Origin: Gammaproteobacteria bacterium
GTDB taxonomy: Bacteria > Pseudomonadota > Gammaproteobacteria > HK1
Assembly: GCA_012103455.1 (NCBI GenBank)
Contig: WLWT01000001.1
Location: 916,001-980,000 of the forward strand
Direction: 5' to 3'
Length of the DNA stretch: 64,000 bases
Shown here one piece after another: positions 18,647 to 28,537 of this stretch. The notes below the pieces were generated by a model. That model saw nothing but the letters and a program-made list of their open reading frames with translations, made no database searches and had not been told where the DNA came from. Position numbers and translations under genes: made by a program. Numbering within the stretch: the first letter of the stretch is position 1; every line of letters starts with the position of its first letter.

Positions 18647-19194
18647 GGCAAGCGTCGATAAGCCTCGACCGCCCCGGTCGAGCGCGGCGCCCGTTCGGGG
18701 TTGCGCTCTTGCGCTGGATCGTGTTCCGGCAGATCGGGCAGCAGGCGTAAACTGAGCTCCAGATTATATTTTGCATCCCAATGCGTGGGGTGATTGCGCA
18801 ATAGGTCGCGGTAAGCCTGCTTCGCCAGCGCCACGAGTGGCACAGCCACATCCGATTGCTCTGCGCGAAAAGCGATCAGCGCGCGTTGCAAGTGGAGGTT
18901 GGCGATGTTGTAGTCGATGGCTGCCTCCAGACGGCTGTGCGGCTCGGGTGCAATGCCGGCATAGGCGCGCAACGCCGCTTCGAACTCTTGCGCCTGCTGC
19001 AGCGCGTAGGCGCGGGCGAAGTTGGCCTGCGCGGTATGTGCAACAGCATTCGGTGTGACTGCCACATTTGGCAATGCGCGATTGAAGTGCATCATTTTCT
19101 GCAGGGTGAGTCCTTGAAAAACCAGGGCGACGAGGCACGCGAGTATCAGGCCAACGGCGAGCACACTCAGTCCGAATTTGCGGGTCAATGCCAC
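18643..19194 (-). CDS. mxaK: MxaK, membrane-anchored maturation protein
   Basis: The product is 183 residues: one N-terminal helix (GLSVLAVGLILACLVALVF), then a helical TPR-like domain (ANFARAYALQQAQEFEAALR, and NHPTHWDAKYNLELSLRLLP). It lies between mxaC and mxaL with overlaps on both sides, as in known mxa operons. The assignment rests on the TPR-like features plus gene order. Confidence 0.87.
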   Translation of the reverse strand: MALTRKFGLSVLAVGLILACLVALVFQGLTLQKMMHFNRALPNVAVTPNAVAHTAQANFARAYALQQAQEFEAALRAYAGIAPEPHSRLEAAIDYNIANLHLQRALIAFRAEQSDVAVPLVALAKQAYRDLLRNHPTHWDAKYNLELSLRLLPDLPEHDPAQERNPERAPRSTGAVEAYRRLP

Positions 19195-20192
19195 GTGTAC
19201 ACCTCGCCCATGCAGGCGATCAACGACAGCGTCAGCAACGCCAGTGCCAAACCCGCCACTGGCCGGGTAAGGTCGCTGGCCGGTATCACATCGCGATATC
19301 GAATGGGTAACGACTGCAGTCGCTCCACGTCGGCAATGGCTTTCTCCAACGCATCGGCGTTCTCTGCGGAGTAAGCCCGGTAGGGAATGTCGAGATCCTG
19401 AAAAAACCGGTGCAACGCCACTTGGGGCGCAATTTCAGCGTCCACGCTCAAGTCGATGTCGTCGAAAATACTCGGGCTGTTGCGCGAGCGAATGTGAATC
19501 CAATAAAGCGACACGCGGTTGCGCTCCATCAAGTGGCGCAGCTCGCTGCGCACGGTGAACTCGAGTTCGGCGGCACCATCGGATATGAGCATGATCATGC
19601 GTGATCCCGTGTAACGCTGTTGATCAAAAAAATCAACGGCGCTGCGTAAGGCCGCGCCTAGATCGGTGTTGGCGAGTCCCCGCCCTATTTCGCCGGCGCG
19701 AATGACCGCTTGCACTGCCTCTCGCTTGCGGGTCAGCGCCAGTACATCGATAGGATAGGTGCTGAACACAATCAACCCGAACATGTCGTTATCACGACGC
19801 GCCACGAATTCTGACACCAACCGGCTGGCCACCCGCGATTTAGAACGCAGCCGTTGTTCGGATAGCGCCTGCTCGAGTCGCGTGTTCGTGCTGTAGAAGG
19901 GCTGATCCATACTGCGGCTGCGATCGAGCAGCAGCACCATCTGCGCGCCCTGACCGATGCGCTCGAGCGGTTGCGGTGGTCGATGCACTCCCGCCAGCAT
20001 CAGCACTAGCAGCGCGATCAGCAGTGCCTCGACAGCGCGCACGCTGATATCGGCGAACGTGGAGAGGCGGTCGCTTGGCAGTAGCGCCTGAGCCGGATAC
20101 GCCAGGCGAGGACGGGCCGCCCCCCAGAACGGCAAACCGGCCAGCGGGAGGGCAAGCAATACCCAGAGGTGGTCGAACGCTACCGGTATCAC
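19185..20192 (-). CDS. mxaC: MxaC, VWA-domain membrane protein
   Basis: The product is 335 residues. The N-terminus has a hydrophobic segment and the second helix VEALLIALLVLMLAG. The VWA domain carries a full MIDAS (LLLDRSRSMDQPF) and LISDGAAELEF, and a final helix (LALALLTLSLIACMG) closes it. MxaC is part of the methanol dehydrogenase maturation machinery. It overlaps mxaA and mxaK. Confidence 0.9.
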   Translation of the reverse strand: MIPVAFDHLWVLLALPLAGLPFWGAARPRLAYPAQALLPSDRLSTFADISVRAVEALLIALLVLMLAGVHRPPQPLERIGQGAQMVLLLDRSRSMDQPFYSTNTRLEQALSEQRLRSKSRVASRLVSEFVARRDNDMFGLIVFSTYPIDVLALTRKREAVQAVIRAGEIGRGLANTDLGAALRSAVDFFDQQRYTGSRMIMLISDGAAELEFTVRSELRHLMERNRVSLYWIHIRSRNSPSIFDDIDLSVDAEIAPQVALHRFFQDLDIPYRAYSAENADALEKAIADVERLQSLPIRYRDVIPASDLTRPVAGLALALLTLSLIACMGEVYTWH

Positions 20193-21175
20193 AAGCCTCG
20201 CTCCGCATCGCGGCAGCGCCGGCAGATATCGTGCAACGCGGCGATGGAGGGTTCACGCCTAGGGACTGCGGCGCGAAAAAACACCGATCGAGATTGCGCG
20301 AACACGTTTTCGATCGCTTCGCGTAGCGGCGCGAACTGCGGGTGACGGGCAAAGAACACCGCAAGGTCGCGGGCGAAGATCACACAACCGGCCGTGTCGT
20401 TGACGGCCGTATGCACGGCCCGCAGTGCCTGCCGGTAAGTCGCAGCCGAGTTATCTTGGCGCTGCAACCGGCTAAGCTGGCGGCAAGCGCGTGCAAAAGG
20501 GCCCCGGCTACGTGCGAGCCACGGCACCGCCGCGTGCGCATAGAGCAGATAGCACAGCGCCAACAGCAGGACGGCGGCAACTGCGCCAGCGCGCCACAGG
20601 TGGCCCGCCAACGGCAGTTCGAACGGTGCTTGATCGGGCCGTAAGCTGATTTGCCCGGGTTGGGCACGCTCGCCAAGAGGGGTCAACGGCGCGGCCACGA
20701 TCGATGTCGCTGGTACCGTTAGCGGCAAGCGCTGGGTACCGTCGGTGATCCACAAGGTCAGTTCCGGAATTTCAATCGCTGCGACTGTCGATGGCACATT
20801 GGTCAACTGGTGCCGGACGTCAATGCGGTAAAAGGTGAGCTGTTCTTGTTCCTCGCTGCTAATGGTAAGCGGCATACGCGTGAACCAGCGACCGGCTTTA
20901 CCGCTAGGCGGGAGTGCGTCACGGGCTAAGCGATACGGTTTATTCAACTGCAAGCGCAGTTGGTGTTGCACCCGATCACCGATCACATACCCGAAGGCAC
21001 GCGGTTCGCTGACCGACAAGGACTCGACTGCTGCGCTGACCGCGCCAGTTGCGAGTAGCACAATACCGCTGAGCAAGAGCCTTCGTAGCACAGCACGGCG
21101 ACGGGCTACGCCCGGTTGTGCGCTGCTCAGCCGCGGCGCGCTGATTGCAACAGCGTTCAACCGGGCCCTAGCCAT
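20189..21175 (-). CDS. mxaA: MxaA, methanol dehydrogenase maturation protein
   Basis: The product is 328 residues from the ATG at 21175, inside the end of mxaS (8-base overlap); the frame is open 31 codons upstream but that would lie within mxaS. An N-terminal signal (LLLSGIVLLATGAVSA) is followed by a periplasmic beta-rich domain, a helix (AVAAVLLLALCYLLYA) and a cytoplasmic tail with TAGCVIFARDLAVFFARHPQF. MxaA has been linked to metal insertion in the Ca-type enzyme. The call is supported by sequence pattern and gene order. Confidence 0.88.
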   Translation of the reverse strand: MARARLNAVAISAPRLSSAQPGVARRRAVLRRLLLSGIVLLATGAVSAAVESLSVSEPRAFGYVIGDRVQHQLRLQLNKPYRLARDALPPSGKAGRWFTRMPLTISSEEQEQLTFYRIDVRHQLTNVPSTVAAIEIPELTLWITDGTQRLPLTVPATSIVAAPLTPLGERAQPGQISLRPDQAPFELPLAGHLWRAGAVAAVLLLALCYLLYAHAAVPWLARSRGPFARACRQLSRLQRQDNSAATYRQALRAVHTAVNDTAGCVIFARDLAVFFARHPQFAPLREAIENVFAQSRSVFFRAAVPRREPSIAALHDICRRCRDAERGL

Positions 21176-22022
21176 TGAAATACCGCGTAACGCTTGCTGG
21201 CGAGAATTCGCCCTCGACGAAAAGCGGCGCACAGTCATGGGCGTGGCAAAGCGCCGACAATCGCTCACGATGCCGGGCGCGATGTGCCTGGATCCGGCGA
21301 CACAAACTACGCCGCAGCAGCAACGTGCGGGCCGCGCCCGTTTCGGGATCGACGATTCTCGCCAGCCGCAATCTCGGCCACAGTTTCGGTAGTTGCAACG
21401 ACTCGGCCCGATCGTGCAGCACCAGGGGCACCACCCGGTGCCGGGTCATTGCCGCTAGCGCGCTCGCCCATAAGCGCAGCGGGAAATAGAAATCCGAAAC
21501 GACGAACACCAATGCCGGTTGCATCCCCAACAATCGAGTAGCGGCGACAATGCCTTGCGCGCTGCGTCCGGGAAACGCATAGGTACGCAGCCGTGCGGCG
21601 AGTTCTACGCCTACACCCGGCGCTGTCCTGGGGCTAACCACAAATTGGGGGCATGGTGCATGATCGAAACCCACGTACCCGAACGCATCGCCGGTGCGAT
21701 AAGCGGAATAGCCAAGCGCGGTAACGAAGTCGCTCAGCGTAGCCCGTTTGTCAGCGATTCCCGCAAACGCCATCGACGCGGATAAGTCCAGTAACGCGTA
21801 TACCGGCACTGCGCTGGTCTGATTGAATACTTTCACCTGCAGCCGCTCCCAGGGGTCGCAAACACTGGCACGCAGGTCGATGCGCCGCGGATCGGGCGAC
21901 GCTATGAACGGCTGATTCCCGCGTCGATCAAAACCCGCGCCGTGCTGGCGACTGGGATGAAAGCCTGGGCGTGGCGAATCTACCCGCCAGGTGATACGAT
22001 AGTGAAACTCGGCAGCTTCCAT
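21168..22022 (-). CDS. mxaS: MxaS, DUF58-type VWA protein
   Basis: The product is 284 residues with DUF58/VWA features: VYALLDLSASMAFAG (MIDAS) and ALVFVVSDFYFPLRLW. DUF58 proteins normally partner with a MoxR AAA+ ATPase encoded just upstream. Here the upstream mxaR is only a 38-codon fragment (22038-22152); the complete mxaR is 8.9 kb away at 30945. The start is the ATG at 22022, after GAGAGACG. Confidence 0.9.
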   Translation of the reverse strand: MEAAEFHYRITWRVDSPRPGFHPSRQHGAGFDRRGNQPFIASPDPRRIDLRASVCDPWERLQVKVFNQTSAVPVYALLDLSASMAFAGIADKRATLSDFVTALGYSAYRTGDAFGYVGFDHAPCPQFVVSPRTAPGVGVELAARLRTYAFPGRSAQGIVAATRLLGMQPALVFVVSDFYFPLRLWASALAAMTRHRVVPLVLHDRAESLQLPKLWPRLRLARIVDPETGAARTLLLRRSLCRRIQAHRARHRERLSALCHAHDCAPLFVEGEFSPASVTRYFNG

Positions 22023-22152
22023 GTGATCGGCGTCTCTCTAGGGGGCGGGTACGCGTTGCAGGATCTGCCGCATCAGCGGCGCCGCCAATTGCGCTCGCCG
22101 CAGTTCGTGAACCGGTCTGAAAAACACCCGGTGCGCGATGGTTGCGGCGAAC
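22023..22152. repeat. 130 bp duplication of the mxaR 3' end (copy next to mxaS)
   Basis: It aligns without gaps to 30930-31059 with about four mismatches (roughly 97 percent identity). It marks one edge of the insert that separates mxaR from mxaS. Confidence 0.93.
22038..22152 (-). pseudogene. mxaR 3' fragment
   Basis: The last 38 codons of mxaR are readable in frame (AATIAHRVFFRPVHELRRAQ, then RQILQRVPAP) and end at a TAG (22038-22040). The intact gene ends with TAA. This fragment keeps the native spacing to mxaS, so the original operon was mxaR-mxaS. The rest of the gene is absent here. Confidence 0.9.
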
Positions 22153-22527
22153 GCATCTGCTCTGTGCTGCAGCGGTTACCCATATGGGAATTATGAATGC
22201 GTGCTTTGCGTTAAACTGGCGTATAATCAAACATAGCTGTAACAACGATTATATAGGAACAGTTTACCCATTAGACTAATGGAAAGAGGTTGATTAATCT
22301 TTTGTGGTTGCCAGTTTATGCAGCAAAATCTTTTGCGTGATGGATTGTTGGGAGGGATTGTTTATTCGCAACCCGCTATACAACCAAGGCTTTTTGACTT
22401 TTAATGATTTATATCGGGGAATCGGGGAGGATAACAAATCGAATAATTAGTGTTTACAATAGAACTGTTGATTGTTTCACAACTTAAATTAATCAAACCC
22501 AAATAGAACTAAAAAAGGAGTACTTTA
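22153..22527. other. AT-rich leader inside the insert
   Basis: About 375 bases, markedly AT-rich relative to the mxa genes. It probably holds the promoter of the PhoD-like gene. AAAAAAGGAG at 22511-22520 is that gene's ribosome-binding site. No other gene is seen. Confidence 0.5.
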
Positions 22528-24087
22528 ATGAATATCAACAATCAAAATGGTGGCTGGAATGCTGGAGACTTAGTCCACTTAATTCCCATAGCAAACGACA
22601 AAAGCTTTCTGATTAAGGCATCTTTTTCAAATCCACGACAAAGCCCACCTATTTTGACCGTCAACGAGAATGAGCAAACTGTCCCAGGAAGCAAGACCGA
22701 TGTGAAAGGTTGTTTCTGGTAGTTTTTTGTTACTGATCTTTCGCCCAACCAAGCTTATTCCCTACGCCTGCAAGACGATGGCAACCCTATCTGTGATTCA
22801 TGGCAATTAAAGACATTTCCCGCCCGTGACTACCAGCCGGAAAAACTCACAATCCTGGCCTTTACCTGTGCCGGCGGTATGGATGGTCCACCCTATGAGG
22901 GTAATACCTTATTTTTGGATATGGACGCACGCAAGCAGTTGCTGGCTAAGGGCATGTCCTTTCAGCCCGATCTGGTTATTTCCAATGGCGATCATATTTA
23001 CTGGGATATGAAGACCTCCAAGAACAAGCCATTCTTCGATTTCTATAAAGAGAACTACTGGGATCCGATGGGTGACGAACTGGATCTCACGGTACCCATG
23101 CTGGATCCAGAAAATGAAGAAACCTTCTTGAATGTCTGTAACCATCAAATTGCTGGGCTATATGGGACGACTCTACGTTCAACACCGTCATTTTTCCTGA
23201 CCGACGATCACGACTTATTCGAGAACGATGAGTTTGACGATGAACTTGCCACACTGCCGCCAGATAGCTACGGTATTAATGCTGGCGAGACCACACAATT
23301 CCTCTACTATCCCGAATTTCTTCCAGACAAAAAAATGCCCTATTGGTTGGAGGGCAGCGGTCGCACAGGGAGAGCCAGTGGCGCCAACATGTTGAATGGC
23401 ACCATCCGTTATGGTGATTTGTTAGAAGCTAATCTCTATGAATGTCGGCGAAATGTCAACTATAAAGAGAAACACGCTAAGGTCGTGAGTGAGAGTGTTG
23501 AGCGATGGCTTATCGATCGTTCCCTGGATGAAGATACTCGCCATTACTTTCAGGCCCCTTCCTTAGCGCTTTGTTACACATCTGGAAAACTGGGTGACTG
23601 GTACCCCGATGTTTTGAACGGTGATGACGAGTTGACGTTAGATGAGCCTAAACCAGGTTGGCAACATGGCTGGCTAGCTCAACATCAGCGCTTAACAGAA
23701 GCTCTCGGCTCCCAAAAGGAACGAACACCTGTAGTTGTTCAAGGCGATCTCCATGCCTGTGCTGTTGCCAGAATGTGCCAATCAGAGGATATTAAATACG
23801 AAACACCCATCGAAGTGATTCTGACTGGCCCCTTGGGCACTGGAGACACAGGTTTTCCTTCATCCTATCGAAATACCCCGGCTTCATCATCCCTGTTGGT
23901 AGATATGGACGAAAAGCTAGAAGCTGTGGAAAAGAACGGTTTCACCATTATTGAGATAACTCGAGATGAGATGAAATTTACCTTATATACTTGGCGTCCT
24001 CATAAAAATGAGCCAATCTCCAATCAAATATATCGGATTAATAACCTGGAGCCGACTTTTTGCTATATAGTTCCCAGACAAGGATAA
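22528..24087 (+). pseudogene. PhoD-like metallophosphatase with an in-frame amber codon
   Basis: One frame of 519 codons is interrupted only by TAG at 22720-22722 (after GCFW, before FFVTDLSPNQAY). The downstream part carries phosphodiesterase/alkaline phosphatase D motifs: DLVISNGDHIYWD, FFLTDDHDLFEND and VVQGDLHACAVA. An N-terminal Ig-like domain is expected and fits the region around the stop. No signal peptide is visible. The 3' end abuts the ISKra4 relic, so the last residues may not be original. As annotated, translation from 22528 gives 64 residues; restart at the ATG at 22879 would lack the N-domain. Confidence 0.82.
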
Positions 24088-24099
24088 TCGTAGTTTTGT

Positions 24100-25239
24100 T
24101 TTAGAGTACTCGTCAATGACAGCAGATAGGCGCTGCTTAACCAGTGTTTTACAAGCCGCTTCAGTCACACCCGACCCAATCGGTAAATTGTCCGACTGAT
24201 GTCGAGAATAATGCATCTTGGATTGGTTATTGTTAAAATGAGTGGCCGATGCCAATAAGTGTTCTTTATCGGTCTTTTTAAACGACCTACTCTCAAGGTG
24301 CTCTCTTAACTCATTGTATAGCCGGGTCGCTGAACCCGGTTGACTTTTAAGTCGATGACACGCCCGATCAAGCCATTCTTTACGTGCAACACGCTGTCTT
24401 TTGCCTGAAAATAGCGCATCGGCGGCTTGGCCCAGATAACCCACAGCATGCCAAAAATCCACCCACTGTCGGTCAGTTCTAGAACTCAAATAAGACCAGT
24501 TGTCTCTCGCTCCATCAGTTATTGCAACATAGCTTGCCTTGGGATACCGTTCCTTGACCTTCGATAACTCTTGATCAAATCGACCATAGAACTTTTTCTT
24601 GCCATATTCCGGTGTAGCCCCCATTTGAATGGTATGCAGTCTTTGCCCTTCGCCATCATAAAGACTGATAGTCCCCACCATTGACTCGCGCCAACCGCCT
24701 TCAGTTAACAGCATACAGGTTCCATCTATGCCGACACTCACGCTCTTAACCGGTTTGTCTAATTGCGGTGGGGCATAGGTCCATGCCTGTTCTTTCGCTT
24801 GAGCGACGGCCCCCACTGCGTCACCGATGGATTTCAAATAGCTTCTCGCTATGCTTCGACCATGACAGTGCTGCAAATCAAACAAGGCTCGACTCGAACC
24901 CAGTTCCGCGTATTGACAAGCAAGCAACTCAACAAAGCCAGGTGTTGGCGTTAGAAAGATCCTTGCGTCTTTTTCCAATGGACAATAGTGGCGGCCACCT
25001 TGAGTTGATTGATAAACGTGGCGATCCACTTTGGCCTCACCCCACTGAGTTTGATAGGTTTTGTGGTAAAGCCCTTTCGAGGTCAGCTTGAGGCCACCCA
25101 AAATGATTGGGGAGCCATCGGTATCAAACTGTTTAAGGGCTTGTTCAGCAGCCAAACAACCCGCATTATTCAACGCATCACGAATAGCTTCTTCCGAGCG
25201 AAGCATTGATTTGGGATCTAAAGAAATGGTGACTTGCAA
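24100..25239 (-). pseudogene. ISKra4-family transposase, C-terminally truncated
   Basis: The frame starts at 25239. DDE-type features of the family are visible: VSVGIDGTCMLLTEGGWRES, VAITDGARDNW, WVDFWHAVGYLGQAADALF, and LPIGSGVTEAACKTLVKQRL. Soon after KQRL the frame leaves the family pattern and becomes the antisense of the PhoD-like gene's 3' end, so roughly the last 60 residues are lost. The right IS end lies between 25240 and 25325. It is inactive. Confidence 0.85.
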
Positions 25240-25421
25240 GGTAACCGTTGCATCACTGCGCTTGACTATTTGCGCATGGCTTATAATGGGTATTCATCTC
25301 TTGACAAAAGAGACCAGATTATAACTTGAATATCGATAAATGAATACATCATATTGAGAGCGCATCAAAACCAACTATCCACCTTGCCACACAAACCCAC
25401 CTTGATAAGGAGGACACACTA

Positions 25422-26735
25422 ATGAAAAAAGTCATACTGGGCGCATTTGTCGCCATCCTGGGCCTACAAACCTCGATGTTTGCCCGAGCGGCAACCGAGG
25501 TGCAATTCTGGCACGCCTTTACCGGACGCCTGGGCGAACTCGTCGCCGAACAGGTCGACACATTCAACGCCAGCCAGAGCGATTACAAGATCGTCGCTCA
25601 CCACAAGGGTAACTATTCGGAAACCCTGAATGCCGGTATCGCCGCTTTCCGCGCCAAGGAGCAACCGCATATCCTGATGGTTTTCGAAGTAGGAACCGCA
25701 ACCATGATGGGCGCCAAGGGCGCCATCGAACCGATTCACAAGGTCATGAAAATGGCGGGCGCCGAGTTCGACCAATCCAAGTACATCGGCTCGGTCAAGG
25801 GTTATTACACGGCGCCGGACGGCAACATGCTGTCCCTGCCTTTCAATTCCTCAACACCGGTACTCTGGGTCAACCGCGACATGTTGCAAAAAGCCGGCAT
25901 CAATCCCGATACCGACATGTCGACCTGGGATCAGGTTGGCGCGGTGCTCGACGACCTGAAGGCCGCGGGTGTGGATTGTCCGCTGACCACGGCCTGGCAG
26001 AGCTGGATTCACCTGGAGAATTTCTCCGCCTACCACAACACCCCGTTCGCCACCAAGGCCAATGGATTCGGTGGTACCGACACGGAACTGGCTTTCAATG
26101 GTCCAGCCCAGGTTGCTCATATCGATGCGATGGGCAAATGGGCACGTGAAGGCAAATTTTTCTATGCCGGCCGTCGCAACGAAGGTGGCGCGAATTTCCG
26201 CGGTGGTGAATGCGCTTTGTTCACCGAGTCATCTGCCGGCTATGCGGGAATCAAGAAAGAAGCCCAGTTCAACTTCGAAGTACGGCCATTACCCTACTGG
26301 AAGGCATTGGTGTCCGAGCCGCAAAACACCATCATCGGTGGCGCGTCGCTCTGGATCATGGCTGGCCATGACTCAAAGGAATACGCCGGTGTAGCCGCGT
26401 TCATGAATTTCCTCTCTTCGCCTGAAATCCAGGCCAAATGGCACCAGGATACGGGTTACCTGCCAATTACTGCCGAGGCGGGTGATCTGACGCGCCAGCA
26501 GGGTTTTTACAAAGCCAATCCAGGTACCGATATCGCTGTCATTCAGATGACGGCAAAACAGCCCACGGACAACTCGAAAGGATTGCGGCTGGGGTCTTTT
26601 GACCAGATTCGCGGCATCATCGACGAAGAACTCGAAGCAGTTTGGGCGGGAGACAAAACGGCTCAGGCCGCCATGGACTCCGCCGTCAAGCGCGGCAACG
26701 TTCTGCTGCGTCGTTTCGAGCGCGCCAGCAACTGA
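25422..26735 (+). CDS. ugpB: sn-Glycerol-3-phosphate ABC transporter, periplasmic binding protein UgpB
   Basis: The product is 437 residues, normal for UgpB. A signal peptide (MKKVILGAFVAILGLQ...ARA) is followed by an extracellular solute-binding fold with EVQFWHAFTG, FNSSTPVLWVNRDM and GGASLWIMAG. AAGGAGGACA gives a strong ribosome-binding site. It captures glycerol-3-phosphate or glycerophosphodiesters for UgpAEC. It is the first gene of ugpBAEC, complete within the insert and more conserved than its neighbours. A hairpin follows it at 26754. Confidence 0.93.
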   Translation: MKKVILGAFVAILGLQTSMFARAATEVQFWHAFTGRLGELVAEQVDTFNASQSDYKIVAHHKGNYSETLNAGIAAFRAKEQPHILMVFEVGTATMMGAKGAIEPIHKVMKMAGAEFDQSKYIGSVKGYYTAPDGNMLSLPFNSSTPVLWVNRDMLQKAGINPDTDMSTWDQVGAVLDDLKAAGVDCPLTTAWQSWIHLENFSAYHNTPFATKANGFGGTDTELAFNGPAQVAHIDAMGKWAREGKFFYAGRRNEGGANFRGGECALFTESSAGYAGIKKEAQFNFEVRPLPYWKALVSEPQNTIIGGASLWIMAGHDSKEYAGVAAFMNFLSSPEIQAKWHQDTGYLPITAEAGDLTRQQGFYKANPGTDIAVIQMTAKQPTDNSKGLRLGSFDQIRGIIDEELEAVWAGDKTAQAAMDSAVKRGNVLLRRFERASN

Positions 26736-26753
26736 GCAACACTCTCCTCGATT

Positions 26754-26788
26754 CACGGCCTTGACCAGGGCAAGGCCGTGGCTTTTTG
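26754..26788 (+). terminator. Hairpin with T-run between ugpB and ugpA
   Basis: A 10 bp perfect stem (CACGGCCTTG/CAAGGCCGTG) with a 7-base loop is followed by GCTTTTTG. It probably causes partial termination or protects the ugpB message, giving more binding protein than permease. Confidence 0.75.
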
Positions 26789-26798
26789 AGCCGGGTTC

Positions 26799-27683
26799 TT
26801 GGAAAAGCGGGTCACATTCAAAGGCTGGTTGCTGCCGCTTGCACTGATCCTGCCACAGGCGGCAATCTCGGCCATCTTTTTCTTTTATCCCGCGGGCCAG
26901 GCTGTCTGGCAATCATTGTTCATCCCGGATCCGTTCGGCCTTTCCGCCGTTTTCGTCGGCCTGGAAAATTTCGAATTTCTACTGGGTGACCCTTACTACC
27001 GGGCGTCATTTTTAACCACGGCGATCTTCTCCACGTTGGTTACGCTGGCCGCCATGGTGCCTGCCCTGTTCCTGGCCGTCATCGCCGACCGGTTGATCAG
27101 GGGATCGGGAACCTACCGCACCTTGTTGATCTGGCCTTACGCCGTTGCACCTGCGGTGGCAGGCGTCCTGTGGCTGTTCATGTTCAATCCGAGGGTGGGC
27201 GTAGTCAGTTGGTATCTAGGCCTGCTCGGTTATGAATGGAACCATGTGCTCGATGACGAGCAAGCCATGGGACTGGTGGTGGTTGCCTCGGCCTGGGGAC
27301 GCATCAGCTACAACTTCCTGTTTTTCTTCGCCGGACTGCAGTCCATCCCGCGTTCGCTGATCGAAGTCGCAGCCATAGACGGCGCGCGCTTCTGGAAACG
27401 GTTTTTTACCATAGCCCTGCCCCTGTTATCCCCCACCACGTTTTTCCTGCTGGTGGTCAACGTCGTGTATGCCTTTTTCGAAACTTTTGGCGTCATCCAC
27501 ACGATTACCTCGGGTGGGCCGCAACAAGCCACGACCATTCTCGTTTACAAAGTCTTTTCTGACGGCTTTGTCGGCCAGGATCTCGGCTCATCGTCGGCGC
27601 AATCGGTCATCCTGTTGTTTGTCGTCGGTTTGCTGACGGTCATCCAGTTCAAGTTCATCGAAAAGCGGGTGCAATACGGATGA
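26799..27683 (+). CDS. ugpA: Glycerol-3-phosphate ABC transporter permease UgpA
   Basis: The product is 294 residues, starting at a TTG ([13 protein letters not shown]); no ATG fits the family N-terminus. Six membrane helices are expected. The permease EAA loop is present ([20 protein letters not shown]). It overlaps ugpE by 4 bases (ATGA). It forms the transmembrane channel with UgpE. Confidence 0.92.
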   Translation: MEKRVTFKGWLLPLALILPQAAISAIFFFYPAGQAVWQSLFIPDPFGLSAVFVGLENFEFLLGDPYYRASFLTTAIFSTLVTLAAMVPALFLAVIADRLIRGSGTYRTLLIWPYAVAPAVAGVLWLFMFNPRVGVVSWYLGLLGYEWNHVLDDEQAMGLVVVASAWGRISYNFLFFFAGLQSIPRSLIEVAAIDGARFWKRFFTIALPLLSPTTFFLLVVNVVYAFFETFGVIHTITSGGPQQATTILVYKVFSDGFVGQDLGSSSAQSVILLFVVGLLTVIQFKFIEKRVQYG

Positions 27684-28537
27684 GCCTTCCCGCACAAGGC
27701 ATGGTTCAGGGGCGCGGTACGCAAACCTGGGTTTTGCACGCCATCATGATTTTCGGCGTGCTCGTGGTGTTTTTCCCCATCTGGCTCGCCTTCGTGGCAT
27801 CAACCGTAACCCAACCGGAAATCGTCAAACCTCCGATGCCATTGCTGCCGGGAGATCATTTCTGGGAAAACTACAAGGCCGCGCTGTTCGCCGGCGTCAA
27901 CGTGCCGGTTGGCACCATGTTGTGGAATTCGCTGATCATGGCTGTCGGCATCGCCGTCGGCAAAATCGTGATTTCGTTAATGTCGGCCTTTGCCATCGTC
28001 TATTTCCGCTTTCCGGGGCGAAACTTGTTTTTCTGGCTGATTTTCCTGACGCTGATGTTACCGGTCGAAGTTCGAATTGTGCCGACCTTCGAGGTAGTTG
28101 CCGGATTCGGCATGCTCAATACCTACCAGGGGTTGATCCTGCCGCTGATCGCATCGGCCACCGCGACGTTTTTATTCCGCCAGTTTTTCCTCACCATACC
28201 GGATGAACTCGCCGAAGCCGCTCGCGTCGATGGTGCCCGCCCCATGCGTTTTTTCATCGACATCGTCATCCCGATGAGCCGCACCAACATCGCGGCATTG
28301 TTCGTCATTTTGTTCATCTACGGCTGGAACCAGTACCTCTGGCCGCTGTTGATCACTACCGATCCGGAGATGAACACCATCGTCATGGGCTTGAAACAAA
28401 TGTTCCCGTCCGGGGACGATACCGCGGACTGGCCGGTCATCATGGCCACATCCATTCTGGCGATGATCCCCCCGATCATCATCGTCATTTCCATGCAAAA
28501 GCTCTTTGTTCGAGGGCTGGTAGACAGCGAGAAATAG
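27680..28537 (+). CDS. ugpE: Glycerol-3-phosphate ABC transporter permease UgpE
   Basis: The product is 285 residues with six membrane helices and the EAA loop ([20 protein letters not shown]). The ending [20 protein letters not shown] is typical of UgpE. It starts within the ugpA stop and ends at a TAG at the point where the ugpC frame should begin. Confidence 0.92.
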   Translation: MSLPAQGMVQGRGTQTWVLHAIMIFGVLVVFFPIWLAFVASTVTQPEIVKPPMPLLPGDHFWENYKAALFAGVNVPVGTMLWNSLIMAVGIAVGKIVISLMSAFAIVYFRFPGRNLFFWLIFLTLMLPVEVRIVPTFEVVAGFGMLNTYQGLILPLIASATATFLFRQFFLTIPDELAEAARVDGARPMRFFIDIVIPMSRTNIAALFVILFIYGWNQYLWPLLITTDPEMNTIVMGLKQMFPSGDDTADWPVIMATSILAMIPPIIIVISMQKLFVRGLVDSEK